Origin: Amylibacter sp. SFDW26
Lineage (GTDB): Bacteria; Pseudomonadota; Alphaproteobacteria; Rhodobacterales; Rhodobacteraceae
Length of the DNA stretch: 64,000 nt
NCBI RefSeq assembly: GCF_009184395.1
Contig: NZ_WEIC01000002.1
Coordinates: 372,001-436,000, forward strand
Direction: 5' to 3'
Shown: piece after piece, positions 17,220 to 29,147 of the stretch
How positions within the stretch are numbered: position 1 is the first letter of the stretch
Layout: each line of letters opens with the position of its first letter
Translations under genes and position numbers: made by a program
Notes under the pieces: generated by a model
What the model saw: only the letters and a program-made list of their open reading frames with translations
Told to the model about the DNA's origin: nothing
Database searches by the model: none

Positions 17220-17614
17220 AAACTGTATTGGTGTCTGCAGTTGCATTGATTGATGCAGACGGTCGCGTGTTATTGGCTCAACGTCCTGAAGGAAAATCCA
17301 TGGCTGGTTTGTGGGAGTTCCCAGGGGGTAAAGTTGAGCAAGGCGAGACGCCAGAAACCGCTTTAGTGCGCGAATTAGATGAAGAGTTGGGCATTCAAAC
17401 ATGGAACAGTTGCTTGGCTCCATTGACGTTTGCGAGCCACAGTTATGACGATTTTCATTTGCTAATGCCCGTTTTTGCCTGCCGTAAATGGGAGGGTATC
17501 CCATCGCCCAAAGAGGGCCAAACATTAGCGTGGGTCCATGTAAAAGACCTGAAGTCTTACCCGATGCCAGCCGCAGATATTCCTTTGATTGCAGTTTTGC
17601 GCGATTTGTTGTAA
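17216..17614 (+). CDS. mutT: MutT-type Nudix hydrolase (8-oxo-dGTP diphosphatase)
   Basis: A 132-aa protein, standard MutT length. The Nudix box is complete from about residue 37, with G-G-K-V-E-Q-G-E-T-P followed by R-E-L-D-E-E-L-G-I. The N-terminal V-A-L-I-D-A-D-G-R-V-L-L-A-Q-R-P and W-E-F-P-G-G context is typical of the 8-oxo-dGTP sanitising branch. Its ATG overlaps the argJ stop (ATGA), so the two are translationally coupled. Confidence 0.92.
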   Translation: MKTVLVSAVALIDADGRVLLAQRPEGKSMAGLWEFPGGKVEQGETPETALVRELDEELGIQTWNSCLAPLTFASHSYDDFHLLMPVFACRKWEGIPSPKEGQTLAWVHVKDLKSYPMPAADIPLIAVLRDLL

Positions 17615-17726
17615 ACAATACCTATGAATATGGTGAGATTGTTTCCCTTTTGCTGGGTTTTACGCACCATAAGTAAGAGTAGTAGGTTTTTGAGACAGTA
17701 AGTTAATCTATTTTGGGGATAGAGTT

Positions 17727-17864
17727 ATGTATAAAACTATTATGATGGGCAGTTGTATTGCTGTTCAGGGACTTTTCGTAAGAGCAATGAAAGATGGCAA
17801 AATTGCTATTCGCGTTGGCAGCAAAGAATTTGTTGGCGTACCAGTTGAATCATACGCAGCCTAA
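17727..17864 (+). CDS. 45-aa small protein of unknown function
   Basis: A 45-codon ORF reading MYKTIMMGSCIAVQGLFV and then R-A-M-K-D-G-K-I-A-I-R-V-G and onwards, ending S-Y-A-A. It looks like a compact beta protein (an alternating hydrophobic pattern, a G-K-I turn and a second V-G-x-K-x-F-x-G strand pair). I recall similar short proteins in Roseobacter genomes but cannot verify this. A G-rich stretch (TTTTGGGGATAGAG) lies upstream of the ATG, and a strong terminator follows at 17890, which supports a real transcription unit. It is flanked by mutT and convergent hemH. Confidence 0.65.
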   Translation: MYKTIMMGSCIAVQGLFVRAMKDGKIAIRVGSKEFVGVPVESYAA

Positions 17865-17889
17865 GACGCTAAATTAGAATTATTAAATG

Positions 17890-17927
17890 GTCTGGCGGGT
17901 TACACCCAGCCAGACATTTCATTTTTT
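17890..17927 (+). terminator. Strong intrinsic terminator overlapping the hemH 3' end
   Basis: GTCTGGC-GGGT, a TAC loop, ACCC-A-GCCAGAC: an 11-bp stem with one bulged A, followed on the plus strand by ATTTCATTTTTT. It ends the transcript of the 45-aa gene and spans the hemH stop codon on the other strand. The T-rich side faces plus-strand transcription. Confidence 0.75.
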
Positions 17928-18946
17928 AAGACATTCATCAACACATCAATATGCTCGTCATCATCGTTGAGACATGGGATATATGTGAATGTTTCGCCGC
18001 CGGCCTCTTCAAAGCTTTCTTTAATTTCTTCGTTGATCTCTTCCAGTGTTTCAACGCAATCAGCTGAAAACGCAGGTGCGATTACGGCGATATTCTTTTT
18101 GCCAGCCTCAGCTAAACGAGCAACCTCTTCCACTGTATAGGGTTCGATCCATTGTTCTGGACCAAACTTAGATTGGAAGGTTACTTTTATGTCTGTGTCT
18201 TCCCAACCCAGCTCTTCTTTTAAAAGCCGCGTAGTTTTTTGGCATTGGCAATGATACGGATCACCAGCTGTTAAATATCGCATTGGAACACCGTGATAGG
18301 ACGTGACCAGAATATCAGGTTTCTTATCCATCTTATCGTAAACGGCACGTACAGAGTTTGCCAAAGCTTTGATATAATCTGGACGTGCGTAATAAGCTGG
18401 CACCGTACGAATATACGGCTGCCAGTTCATTTTCATCAATGAGCGGAACATTTCATCATTTGCTGTTGCTGTTGTCGGAGCAGCATACTGAGGATAAAGC
18501 GGGAAAAATACGATCCGCTCGCATCCCTGATCTTTCATCCGCTGGATAACACTGTCTGTGGATGGGTTGCCGTACCGCATACAAAAATCAACAACAATGT
18601 CGCCACCATACTCTTTGGCCATGGCTTCTGAAATTTTACCAGCTTGATTACGCGTTATTGTCAAAAGCGGGCTTTCGTCCAATTCGTTGTTCCAAATTCC
18701 GCGGTATGCTTCGCCAGATTTTGATGGGCGTAATGTCAAGATGATCAGTTGTAAAATCGGCTGCCATTTCCATGCGGGATAATCGATGACACGTTTGTCT
18801 GATAAGAATTGATTTAAATAACGGCGCATAGACCAGTAATCTGTCGCGTCTGGCGTTCCAAGATTTGCCAATAACACACCAACTTTAGCACGTTTTACAG
18901 GAGGGTGGTCAGCGCCCGCGTGGGCTAATCTATCAGATGTGGTCAT
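17900..18946 (-). CDS. hemH: Ferrochelatase
   Basis: A 348-aa enzyme that inserts ferrous iron into protoporphyrin IX, the last step of heme synthesis. It shows V-L-L-A-N-L-G-T-P near the start and F-F-P-L-Y-P-Q-Y. T-S-Y-H-G-V-P (catalytic His near 220) and F-Q-S-K-F-G-P-E-Q-W also follow. Near the end is a run of acidic residues (E-T-L-E-E-I-N-E-E) typical of the metal channel. Length is normal. It is a single gene; the other heme genes in the window (hemD, hemY) are far away. Confidence 0.96.
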   Translation of the reverse strand: MTTSDRLAHAGADHPPVKRAKVGVLLANLGTPDATDYWSMRRYLNQFLSDKRVIDYPAWKWQPILQLIILTLRPSKSGEAYRGIWNNELDESPLLTITRNQAGKISEAMAKEYGGDIVVDFCMRYGNPSTDSVIQRMKDQGCERIVFFPLYPQYAAPTTATANDEMFRSLMKMNWQPYIRTVPAYYARPDYIKALANSVRAVYDKMDKKPDILVTSYHGVPMRYLTAGDPYHCQCQKTTRLLKEELGWEDTDIKVTFQSKFGPEQWIEPYTVEEVARLAEAGKKNIAVIAPAFSADCVETLEEINEEIKESFEEAGGETFTYIPCLNDDDEHIDVLMNVLKNEMSGWV

Positions 18947-19006
18947 TGCTTTGGGTATACCTTGGCTTTTGCGTTCCTTACGGATTTAAAGCAGTCCGCA
19001 ATTGAA

Positions 19007-19831
19007 TCAATGGTTCTTTTCTGGATCGCGCTCTTTCGTCCCTAATGCATCTGCCAGTCTTTGCTGTGCAGATCCGGGGCGTAATGGCTTTTGTTGATCA
19101 TCTGATGGCGCCCAACCAGTTAGGAAAACCAGCTCAAACGTTGCATTCACGCGCCCATCTGTTGTGCTGTAATTTGATGCATATATATCTGCGGCAACAG
19201 CCAGGGTTTCCCGTTTTAGTAAACGACGACGGTCATGCATGATATTTGTTTCGGCCATATGGCGTAGATCGTTCATTAAATGGATTGGCGTGTCGTATTC
19301 AACAGTCAGTGTAATGCTATCTGCCACAGGCAGCGCAAATCCAGCACGTTGTAACAGCCCACCCAAATCCCGAATTTCTGCCATAGGTGCCACACGAGGG
19401 CTGATGCCACCCTCAACACGCGCTTCTGCTTCGGCAAAAGCTGTACGGAGTTCATGCAAAGTTTGCCCGCCAAACATTGTAGAAATCATCAAACCGTCAG
19501 GTTGTAACGCACGGCGCATTTGAATGAGTTGTCCTATAGGATCATTCGCCCAATGCAGGGTTAATCCATTAATCACCAGATCATGTGCTGCTTCCGATAA
19601 TTCTAAAACCTCTGTTGCAGGCACTGCTGGGCCAGAGGTTTGGGTCATCTTTTGCCAAATATCCGAGGTCCATCCTACAAATGCAGTTTTGGTAAAGGTT
19701 CTATTAACGTCTTGCAGTCTTTCATAAACACAATCGGCGGCCTGTTCGTGCAAGAACAATGCGTTGGGATCAGCACGATTGCGGCGCAGAGTTAGAACGT
19801 CTTGGTCAAACAGTTGTGTTGGTTTTTGCAT
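19007..19831 (-). CDS. SAM-dependent methyltransferase, BioC/NDUFAF5-like
   Basis: A 274-aa class I methyltransferase. The glycine-rich SAM loop is degenerate, but the D/E-acidic and post-I regions are recognisable (L-E-L-S-E-A-A-H-D-L-V-I-N-G-L-T-L-H-W). The core resembles the BioC and mitochondrial NDUFAF5 group, with an L-x-P-D-G-L-M-I-S-T-M-F-G-G element near 130. NDUFAF5 hydroxylates an arginine of complex I rather than methylating, so the actual reaction is open. It is divergent from comF. Confidence 0.8.
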   Translation of the reverse strand: MQKPTQLFDQDVLTLRRNRADPNALFLHEQAADCVYERLQDVNRTFTKTAFVGWTSDIWQKMTQTSGPAVPATEVLELSEAAHDLVINGLTLHWANDPIGQLIQMRRALQPDGLMISTMFGGQTLHELRTAFAEAEARVEGGISPRVAPMAEIRDLGGLLQRAGFALPVADSITLTVEYDTPIHLMNDLRHMAETNIMHDRRRLLKRETLAVAADIYASNYSTTDGRVNATFELVFLTGWAPSDDQQKPLRPGSAQQRLADALGTKERDPEKNH

Positions 19832-19881
19832 AGATCACCTTTTGCACGTCCCTAAGCTTTTGCAATAGAAAGGGAAAGAGT

Positions 19882-20598
19882 ATCTTAAATCAAATCATAG
19901 AAATACTCTACCCAACACGGTGTATGGCCTGTGGGGTAGAAACCGAAAATGAACGTGGTTTGTGTCAGTCTTGTTGGGTTGATACGCATTTCGCAACAGG
20001 TCAGGTTTGTGACAGCTGCGGCGTGCCTGTGCCAGAGGGTGAACAGGATGTTATTCATTGCGATAGTTGCCTGTCATTTCCGCCCGCTTGGGATCAAGGG
20101 CGGTGTTCTGTCCTGTATGTGGGGGCTGGGCGCAAGCTTGCATTGTTGCTGAAACACTCTGACAGGCTGGATTTGGTACCTGAAATGATAAAATGGATGT
20201 ATGCAAGCTGTGCATCATTGTTAGATGAAAATACAGTCATAATCCCTGTTCCACTACATCGTTTCAGGCTGTTGCGTAGACGTTTTAATCAAGCGGCCGT
20301 GTTGGCTCAAAAGTTGGGAAATTTGTCAGGCGATATAGTTCACGTTGATGCTTTACGCCGTATTAAACCCACGAAAACACAGAAGAATATGTGCCGTGAT
20401 GAACGTTTTAAAAACCTTGACCAATCGATGATACTGAACCCACGCTTTAAGGACCGTCTTAAAGGTAAATCCGTTTTATTGGTGGATGATGTGATGACAA
20501 CAGGCGCAACTTTATCCGCCTGTGCTGAAATTTGTAGGGCGGCTGGTGCCAAAAAGGTGAACGTTGTTACATTCGCACGCGTTGCAAGACCTGAATAA
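19882..20598 (+). CDS. comF: ComF family double zinc ribbon/phosphoribosyltransferase protein, non-canonical start
   Basis: A protein of about 238 aa with two CxxC zinc-ribbon pairs near the N-terminus and a type I phosphoribosyltransferase domain; the PRPP loop is V-L-L-V-D-D-V-M-T-T-G-A-T. ComF proteins aid DNA uptake or act in primosome-linked recombination. The first ATG (19924) falls inside the first CxxC (C-M-A-C), so starting there would delete the first zinc cysteine. The frame upstream reads I-L-N-Q-I-I-E-I-L-Y-P-T-R-C, which is typical ComF sequence, but no ATG, GTG or TTG occurs before the stop at 19831. An ATC at 19882 directly after AAGGGAAAG is my best guess. Confidence 0.7.
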   Translation: MLNQIIEILYPTRCMACGVETENERGLCQSCWVDTHFATGQVCDSCGVPVPEGEQDVIHCDSCLSFPPAWDQGRCSVLYVGAGRKLALLLKHSDRLDLVPEMIKWMYASCASLLDENTVIIPVPLHRFRLLRRRFNQAAVLAQKLGNLSGDIVHVDALRRIKPTKTQKNMCRDERFKNLDQSMILNPRFKDRLKGKSVLLVDDVMTTGATLSACAEICRAAGAKKVNVVTFARVARPE

Positions 20599-20633
20599 AA
20601 CCTTATATGCTTGGCGAAACAAGGAATATTGGT

Positions 20634-20891
20634 ATGAAAAAAGTCGAAATTTATACATCCCCGTTTTGTGGATATTGCGCCCGTGCAAAGCAATTGTTGA
20701 AAAGCAAAGGTGTGCGTTACAGCGAAACGAATGTTATGGCTCAGCCAAAAAAGCGTGGAGAAATGATGAAACGCTCAAATGGTGGCCGCACGGTCCCGCA
20801 AATCTTTATCGGTGACAAGCATGTCGGCGGTTGTGATGAGCTGTATGAACTAGAGCGCCAAGGCAAGCTTGATAAGATGTTGGCAGCTTAA
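20634..20891 (+). CDS. grxC: Glutaredoxin 3
   Basis: An 85-aa dithiol glutaredoxin. The active site is C12-G-Y-C15 (P-F-C-G-Y-C-A-R-A), with the glutathione-binding T-V-P-Q-I-F-I and G-G-C-D-E-L elements downstream. It reduces protein and glutathione-mixed disulfides in the cytosol. The ATG at 20634 gives the family length; nine codons of open frame upstream are not conserved. comF precedes it by 35 bp, and the amidase gene starts 1 bp after its stop, so the three form an operon. Confidence 0.95.
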   Translation: MKKVEIYTSPFCGYCARAKQLLKSKGVRYSETNVMAQPKKRGEMMKRSNGGRTVPQIFIGDKHVGGCDELYELERQGKLDKMLAA

Positions 20892-20892
20892 A

Positions 20893-21756
20893 ATGCTTAA
20901 GGTTGGTTTGATACAAACAACGTCATCAGACCAGCCCGCAGATAATCTGCAAACTGTTTCCCAAATGATCTGTGATGCGCATGCCCAAGGTGCACAGTTT
21001 ATTGTGACACCAGAGGTAACCAACTGTGTTTCTACGGATCGAAAGCATCAGGCACATGTTTTATCACTACAAGAGGATGACATTAGTCTGAGAGTATTCT
21101 GTGAATTGGCGCAGGAGCTAGGTGTTTGGCTGATGATCGGGTCGCTTGCGTTAAAATCAGGTGATCCTGATGGTCGCTTTGTGAACCGCTGTTTTTTGAT
21201 TGCCCCAGATGGCAGTATTGCAGCGGAATACGATAAGATTCATATGTTTGACGTGGCGTTGTCTGAAACGGAAACCTATCAAGAATCCAAAGGCTATCGT
21301 CCAGGTGATGTAGCTTCGATTGCCAGATGTGACTTTGGCACTGTTGGCCTAAGCATTTGTTACGATCTGCGTTTCCCGCATCTCTTCCGTGACCTTGCCC
21401 AAGCGGGCGCACAGATTATTACGGTTCCATCTGCATTTGCGACCATATCTGGCGAAGCCCATTGGCATGTCCTGCTACGTGCTCGTGCGATTGAAACAGG
21501 GTGCTTTATCATTGCGCCAGCGCAAACGGGCCAGCATGTTACCACTGTTGGAAAGCAGCGTAAAACTTACGGTCACAGCTTGGTTGTCAGCCCATGGGGT
21601 GATGTTTTGCTGGATGCAGAAACAACAACAGGCGTATCAATCATTGAAATTGACCTGGAAACTGTAGAAACTGCACGCAGACGTATTCCGTCATTGCAAC
21701 ACGATCGAAAGTACCAAGCGCCCAAATGTCAGACGCCACCACAGAAGACTCCTTAA
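20893..21756 (+). CDS. Carbon-nitrogen hydrolase (nitrilase superfamily, Nit1-like)
   Basis: A 287-aa amidase of the nitrilase superfamily. The catalytic triad is visible: Glu in V-T-P-E-V-T-N (near 43), Lys in Y-D-K-I-H-M-F-D (near 115) and Cys in G-L-S-I-C-Y-D-L-R-F-P (near 153). The pattern fits the Nit1/Nit2 branch, whose known members hydrolyse deaminated glutathione or omega-amides. Its place directly after glutaredoxin would suit repair of deaminated glutathione, but that is inferred. The ATG at 20893 starts immediately after the grxC stop. Confidence 0.9.
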   Translation: MLKVGLIQTTSSDQPADNLQTVSQMICDAHAQGAQFIVTPEVTNCVSTDRKHQAHVLSLQEDDISLRVFCELAQELGVWLMIGSLALKSGDPDGRFVNRCFLIAPDGSIAAEYDKIHMFDVALSETETYQESKGYRPGDVASIARCDFGTVGLSICYDLRFPHLFRDLAQAGAQIITVPSAFATISGEAHWHVLLRARAIETGCFIIAPAQTGQHVTTVGKQRKTYGHSLVVSPWGDVLLDAETTTGVSIIEIDLETVETARRRIPSLQHDRKYQAPKCQTPPQKTP

Positions 21757-22166
21757 CCATCGCGCTGTTCAGCGAGATCATGACGTCTGACCAATTGATC
21801 CGTGCACAACTGTCGAAAGCTTTGCCTAAAGGCATGGAGCTGTCGCATTTTTCTGTTCTCAATCACTTGGCACATCAGGGCGGCGAACGTTCCCCTGCAC
21901 AATTGGCGCGTTTATTTTCAGTCACGAAGGGTGCGATGACAAACACGCTGACGAAATTGGATTTAGCGGGTTATGTTCACATTCGCCCAGATTGGGATGA
22001 CGCGCGAAAAAAGAAAGTTGCATTAAGCGCCGCAGGTCGATTGGCACGTGATCAAGCGGTTAAGGCTGTGGAACCTGTCTTTGATGATGTGATTAAGCGG
22101 CTTGGAACTGACAAAATCAAAACGATTTTACCTATTCTGCGCGAGTTGCGTGGTGCGCTTAACTAG
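21726..22166 (+). CDS. MarR-family transcriptional regulator
   Basis: A 146-aa winged-helix regulator. The HTH reads [20 protein letters not shown], followed by the wing [12 protein letters not shown]. The ATG at 21726 lies 31 nt inside the preceding amidase gene, so it belongs to the comF-grxC-amidase run. MarR proteins usually sense phenolic or oxidising ligands; the target is unknown. Its 3' end overlaps convergent ubiG by 8 bp. Confidence 0.9.
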   Translation: MSDATTEDSLTIALFSEIMTSDQLIRAQLSKALPKGMELSHFSVLNHLAHQGGERSPAQLARLFSVTKGAMTNTLTKLDLAGYVHIRPDWDDARKKKVALSAAGRLARDQAVKAVEPVFDDVIKRLGTDKIKTILPILRELRGALN

Positions 22167-22905
22167 CTGGTTTTGTGCTGGCTGTAACGTAGTTTACGCT
22201 TAAATCTTTATCCGAAATAGACCATGACCAAGCTAATGGATTAAACACAAACCCTTTACGATCTACGGGTGTTAAATTGGCCGTTTTAATTAAGCCAAAT
22301 AGTTCATCTGGCGTAATAAACTTATCCCATTCATGCGTGCCTTTAGGCAGCCAACGCATGATGTGTTCGGCGCCAATAATCGCCATTAAATAGCTTTTCG
22401 GATTGCGGTTGAGTGTTGAGCATATCATCAAGCCACCTGGTTTCAGCAAATCATAACATGCATCTAAATAAGCTTGTGGATCAGCAACATGCTCGATCAC
22501 TTCCATATTCAGAATTGCATCAAATTGCTCGCCATCTGCCGCCAACTGTTCCGCAGTTATGTGGCGGTAATCAATTTCCAACCCTGATTGTTTCGCATGA
22601 ACTTGCGCTACAGGAATATTCCCAGCAGCTGCATCAGCGCCCACAACAGTGGCACCCAAACGTGCCATTGGTTCGGATAATAATCCACCACCACAGCCAA
22701 TGTCCAAAATGCGCAAACCCTCAAAAGGTAATTTCTGTGTCAGGTCACGCCCAAATTCCACTGCGATTTGGTCTGTGATGTAATCTAAACGGCATGGGTT
22801 CAGCATGTGCAACGGTTTGAACTTGCCTTCGGTGTCCCACCACTCCGCAGCCATAGCTTCGAATTTGGCAACTTCATTTGGGTCAACTGTTTTCGTAGAA
22901 TCCAT
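22159..22905 (-). CDS. ubiG: Ubiquinone biosynthesis O-methyltransferase UbiG
   Basis: A 248-aa SAM methyltransferase that performs both O-methylations of ubiquinone synthesis. Motifs: [10 protein letters not shown] near the N-terminus, [12 protein letters not shown] (SAM loop near 65), N-M-E-V-I-E-H-V, and the membrane-association region before G-T-H-E-W-D-K-F. The ATG at 22905 gives the standard length; a TTG at 22929 is in frame but less likely. Divergent from pip with about 60 bp between starts. Confidence 0.95.
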   Translation of the reverse strand: MDSTKTVDPNEVAKFEAMAAEWWDTEGKFKPLHMLNPCRLDYITDQIAVEFGRDLTQKLPFEGLRILDIGCGGGLLSEPMARLGATVVGADAAAGNIPVAQVHAKQSGLEIDYRHITAEQLAADGEQFDAILNMEVIEHVADPQAYLDACYDLLKPGGLMICSTLNRNPKSYLMAIIGAEHIMRWLPKGTHEWDKFITPDELFGLIKTANLTPVDRKGFVFNPLAWSWSISDKDLSVNYVTASTKPAS

Positions 22906-22965
22906 TGATCTTATGCCTTCAACCTGCAAAGTAATTGGTAACTTAATTTATTATATAGGTCATAA

Positions 22966-26009
<3,044 letters not shown>

Positions 26010-26033
26010 TTATTTGTCACGAAAAACGCGGCG

Positions 26034-26417
26034 TCACCCCATAGTTTCTGCACAATGGCGGCGGAACGCACGTTTTAGCATATCTAATTCTTCGCGAAGA
26101 AGGTTGATTTCATTGCGTAATTCATCATCTAAGACTTCACCCGATGCGATTGAAAAATTATCTATAGCTGTGGTGTCTTCTGTACATATAAAAAATGTCT
26201 GCAATCCATCTGAGATAATATTCACAGGAATACGGCAGCGGATCAGCCATGTATTATTATCTGTGTTAATTTGATCGGCAAAAACCTCGCCTACAGATTC
26301 CCCAAGATGTATTAAGGATAAAATGGGTGCTGCTGTTTCATTACTGCGACCCTGATATACACCTTCATAAACCCCGTTATGTATGCGTTTGCGTGTTAAT
26401 GTAGCTGCATTTAACAT
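26034..26417 (-). CDS. Hypothetical protein, no recognised domain
   Basis: A 127-aa soluble protein without signal peptide or transmembrane segment. The C-terminal third (about residues 93-120) is a charged helix that could form a coiled coil (E-L-R-N-E-I-N-L-L-R-E-E-L). It follows the DUF6478 gene by 9 bp on the same strand, so the two are probably cotranscribed. I believe it is restricted to the Roseobacter group, from memory only. Confidence 0.7.
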   Translation of the reverse strand: MLNAATLTRKRIHNGVYEGVYQGRSNETAAPILSLIHLGESVGEVFADQINTDNNTWLIRCRIPVNIISDGLQTFFICTEDTTAIDNFSIASGEVLDDELRNEINLLREELDMLKRAFRRHCAETMG

Positions 26418-26426
26418 ATCAAATCC

Positions 26427-27197
26427 TTATGTGTTCGCTCTGCGGCGGCGTATCACAGATACATCGCGGATTGTGATTTGGTTCATAGACGGGCTTTCAA
26501 AAATCAAATCGAACCAAAGGCTTTCGGCCCGCGTTTCTTTGAACTTTGTATAGAACAGATCGAATTCCACAAACAATTCGCGGGTTGAGAAATCCAATTC
26601 GCGTACGATTTGCTCTGTGTTTGGGCCGTGGCGTAAGTTCAGCCGAGCGAACATCTCTTGTGGGCGTTCGCTATCAATAATCAATGTTAAGCGGATGATA
26701 TGCTCGCGCTTTAGGTTTTCAATAGCGCTTCGGGGCATTTCTACTGCGAGAGATAAGAAAGAGCCTTGAAAGCTGAAAACATCCAATCGAATACCAAAGG
26801 GCGCAAGGTCTTCTTCATTGCTGTTGCGCACTTGGCGCAATGTTAATTCAGAGCTTTCGCAATCATGAAATATTGCAAGCTCGCTCCCAATGCGAGCTTT
26901 ACTTTTAATTGATGACATACCTGTCGGGCTTACAGGACCAGCCCATGCTTCTGGTCTGTGAGCCCATTCTGTGCCTTGTGGTTTTTTGATCGCTTTTGAA
27001 CCAATCACAGGTAAGGTTAATCGTGAAGATGCAATATGGTTAATTTTGTTTACGCGATTGCGAAATTGCCGCGCTTCTGTACGTAAATCACGCAGATCAG
27101 CAAGATCCATAGTTTCCGCACTATCTGCTTTACGATCCCACCATTTCAGGCTGCGATCATTTCGCCATTCGTCAATAAGTGTTCTGATCTTACCCAC
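26427..27197 (-). CDS. DUF6478 family protein
   Basis: A 256-aa soluble, mainly beta protein after a helical N-terminus. It matches my memory of the Rhodobacterales family DUF6478: an N-terminal R-S-L-K-W-W-D-R-K-A-D segment, the middle P-x-G-T-x-W-A-x-R-P-E-A-W motif, and a C-terminal D-F-S-T-R-E-L-F-V-E-F-D-L segment. Function is not known. It is first in a two-gene unit with the 127-aa gene. Confidence 0.8.
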   Translation of the reverse strand: MGKIRTLIDEWRNDRSLKWWDRKADSAETMDLADLRDLRTEARQFRNRVNKINHIASSRLTLPVIGSKAIKKPQGTEWAHRPEAWAGPVSPTGMSSIKSKARIGSELAIFHDCESSELTLRQVRNSNEEDLAPFGIRLDVFSFQGSFLSLAVEMPRSAIENLKREHIIRLTLIIDSERPQEMFARLNLRHGPNTEQIVRELDFSTRELFVEFDLFYTKFKETRAESLWFDLIFESPSMNQITIRDVSVIRRRRANT

Positions 27198-27262
27198 GTC
27201 GTTTGCTCATTCGTTTAGACAGCTTCTATATTTATGCCCTTAAATAGTATTGGTATCTTATT

Positions 27263-28057
27263 TTACAGTAGCAGGCGACGTAAAAGCCCAACTTTTTTTA
27301 ATTTGTTGTGCCCATCTGTTGTATTTTTTACCTCAACAGATCGTTCTATTTGTTGTCGCGCTATACTTGGCTGCACAGGGCTTAATTCATTGTTGCTTGT
27401 TATCGTTTCTGAATAGCTTTGCAGAAATTGCATTGCTTGCTCATCCGTCAGTTTATCACCTTTGTCTTTTAGCATCGTAATTGTGACTAAATGATTTTCT
27501 CTATTTACAAAGCTTTTCCATACATTTTGCGATATGGGTGCGTTTTGATCTGCGATTTGAATAAACACTGCATCAGTGGACTGCCTTTTATCAACAATAG
27601 AAACGGCATTTGCATTGCCAGAGGTACTAAGTGTTTTCAACCCATCAGATGAGCTTAGGAACTCTGAAATAGTCGCAATATCTGTTTCGTTTTGAAATGA
27701 TGCTGACTTAGAAATGCTTGTTGTCACAACGCCTGAAAATAAAGCTCCATCAGCAGAGTACTTGCCATTGGTGCTTATATTTCCACAGTTGGCAAACAGA
27801 AAAAACGCTGACAATTCGGATGACTTACTGCTGTTTGCATCTTTGCAAAACCCAGGAGGCGGTGAGATGGTAATGCTACCAGCATCCAAAATCACTGTTT
27901 CCGTTTGGGGTGTTTGGATGTTTCTTGTTGCCGCAGATGACTTTGATAACGGAGTAAAGCCTGAACTTCCACAACCACTTAAAACCAGCGTGCCGATCAG
28001 CAAACTGGGTAGTACACCAAAGCATCTTGGCTTATGCGCCAATGTCTGCTTGAACAA
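27263..28057 (-). CDS. Lipoprotein of unknown function
   Basis: A 264-aa protein with a signal peptide ending in the lipobox L-S-G-C (Cys29), so it is an anchored lipoprotein, probably in the outer membrane. The middle part is Ser/Thr-rich and contains two cysteines (about 71 and 90) that may pair. The tail is basic and hydrophobic, ending L-L-R-R-L-L-L. It is more AT-rich than its neighbours. No family recognised. Confidence 0.75.
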   Translation of the reverse strand: MFKQTLAHKPRCFGVLPSLLIGTLVLSGCGSSGFTPLSKSSAATRNIQTPQTETVILDAGSITISPPPGFCKDANSSKSSELSAFFLFANCGNISTNGKYSADGALFSGVVTTSISKSASFQNETDIATISEFLSSSDGLKTLSTSGNANAVSIVDKRQSTDAVFIQIADQNAPISQNVWKSFVNRENHLVTITMLKDKGDKLTDEQAMQFLQSYSETITSNNELSPVQPSIARQQIERSVEVKNTTDGHNKLKKVGLLRRLLL

Positions 28058-28186
28058 GATATTCCCCTCCGAAATCCGTTGTCCCTGATTAATCAGTTCG
28101 ATACGCTATAACAAGTCTCTGGTGAAAACGCATAGCTTTTTGTTATCCAGTGTTGCGTTTGGCTGTCAGTTTTAAGGAAAATCAAA

Positions 28187-29083
28187 TTGTTACCAACTAA
28201 AAATCCCAAGTTTCAAGAGTATTACGCACCTGCAGTTGCAACCAAACAGCTTTGGCGTTTGGGAGTTGGCTTTTTTATATTGTTTGTGGTTTATCTTACG
28301 TTCCCCCTTTTACTATTTCTCGTTGGTAAAAAGTTTAATCTCTTGCCAATAGTCCATACTGGTTTGGATATGAGCGATCCAATAAGTATTATTTTTATGT
28401 TATTTAGTTTTATTGGGCTTTTTATAGCTGTCATTAGCATAGTGGGTTTATTACACCAACGCAGTTTAAAAAGCCTGCTTGGGCCAAGTATACGCAGTGT
28501 TTCCAAAAATGCTTTTTATGGTTTTGCAATGATTTGTATGCTGTCAGGTATAAGTATATTCATCTATTCTTTTATTGACCCACCAACTCGTCAGATGGAT
28601 GTTTCAGTATGGTTATCGTGGATGGTATTTGCGATACCATTATTGATTATCCAAATTTCATCGGAAGAGCTAATCTTTCGCGGTTATTTTCAACAGCAGC
28701 TTGCAGCGCGATTTGACAGCCGATGGATTTGGTATTTTTTACCTTCACTACTATTTGGTCTTTTACATTATAGCCCGCAAATGATGGGTTCGAATGCATG
28801 GCTGGTCGTGGCAAATACAACGCTTTTTGGTTTGATTGCTGCGGATTTAACGGTGCGTACGGGCAATTTGGGTGCAGCTTTAGGAATGCATTTTGCTAAC
28901 AATTTATTCGCTATGATGATTGTGACATTAGACGGTGCGTTACCAGGCTTAGGTTTATATCTTACGTCTGTGCATGTGTCTGATGTAGAGCAGATCAGAG
29001 GATTATTAATCTTTGATTTTTGTTTGGTGGTTGGCCTTTATGGGGCGTTTTTATATTGGGTCAGAAACAAAGCCGAGTTGTGA
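28187..29083 (+). CDS. CPBP-family intramembrane metalloprotease
   Basis: A 298-aa protein with about eight transmembrane helices and the CPBP (CAAX protease and bacteriocin-processing, ABI) motifs: S-S-E-E-L-I-F-R-G-Y-F, F-G-L-L-H-Y-S, and G-M-H-F-A-N-N. The glutamates and histidines should bind zinc within the membrane. Family members process prenylated proteins or bacteriocin-related peptides. The start is TTG at 28187, supported by AAGGA 8 nt upstream. accD follows after about 64 bp on the same strand. Confidence 0.9.
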   Translation: MLPTKNPKFQEYYAPAVATKQLWRLGVGFFILFVVYLTFPLLLFLVGKKFNLLPIVHTGLDMSDPISIIFMLFSFIGLFIAVISIVGLLHQRSLKSLLGPSIRSVSKNAFYGFAMICMLSGISIFIYSFIDPPTRQMDVSVWLSWMVFAIPLLIIQISSEELIFRGYFQQQLAARFDSRWIWYFLPSLLFGLLHYSPQMMGSNAWLVVANTTLFGLIAADLTVRTGNLGAALGMHFANNLFAMMIVTLDGALPGLGLYLTSVHVSDVEQIRGLLIFDFCLVVGLYGAFLYWVRNKAEL

Positions 29084-29147
29084 TTGCAATTTCTACTGCC
29101 GCAACGTAATTATAGAAGCTGAATAACAACAAAGGTTCCCTTTACTC

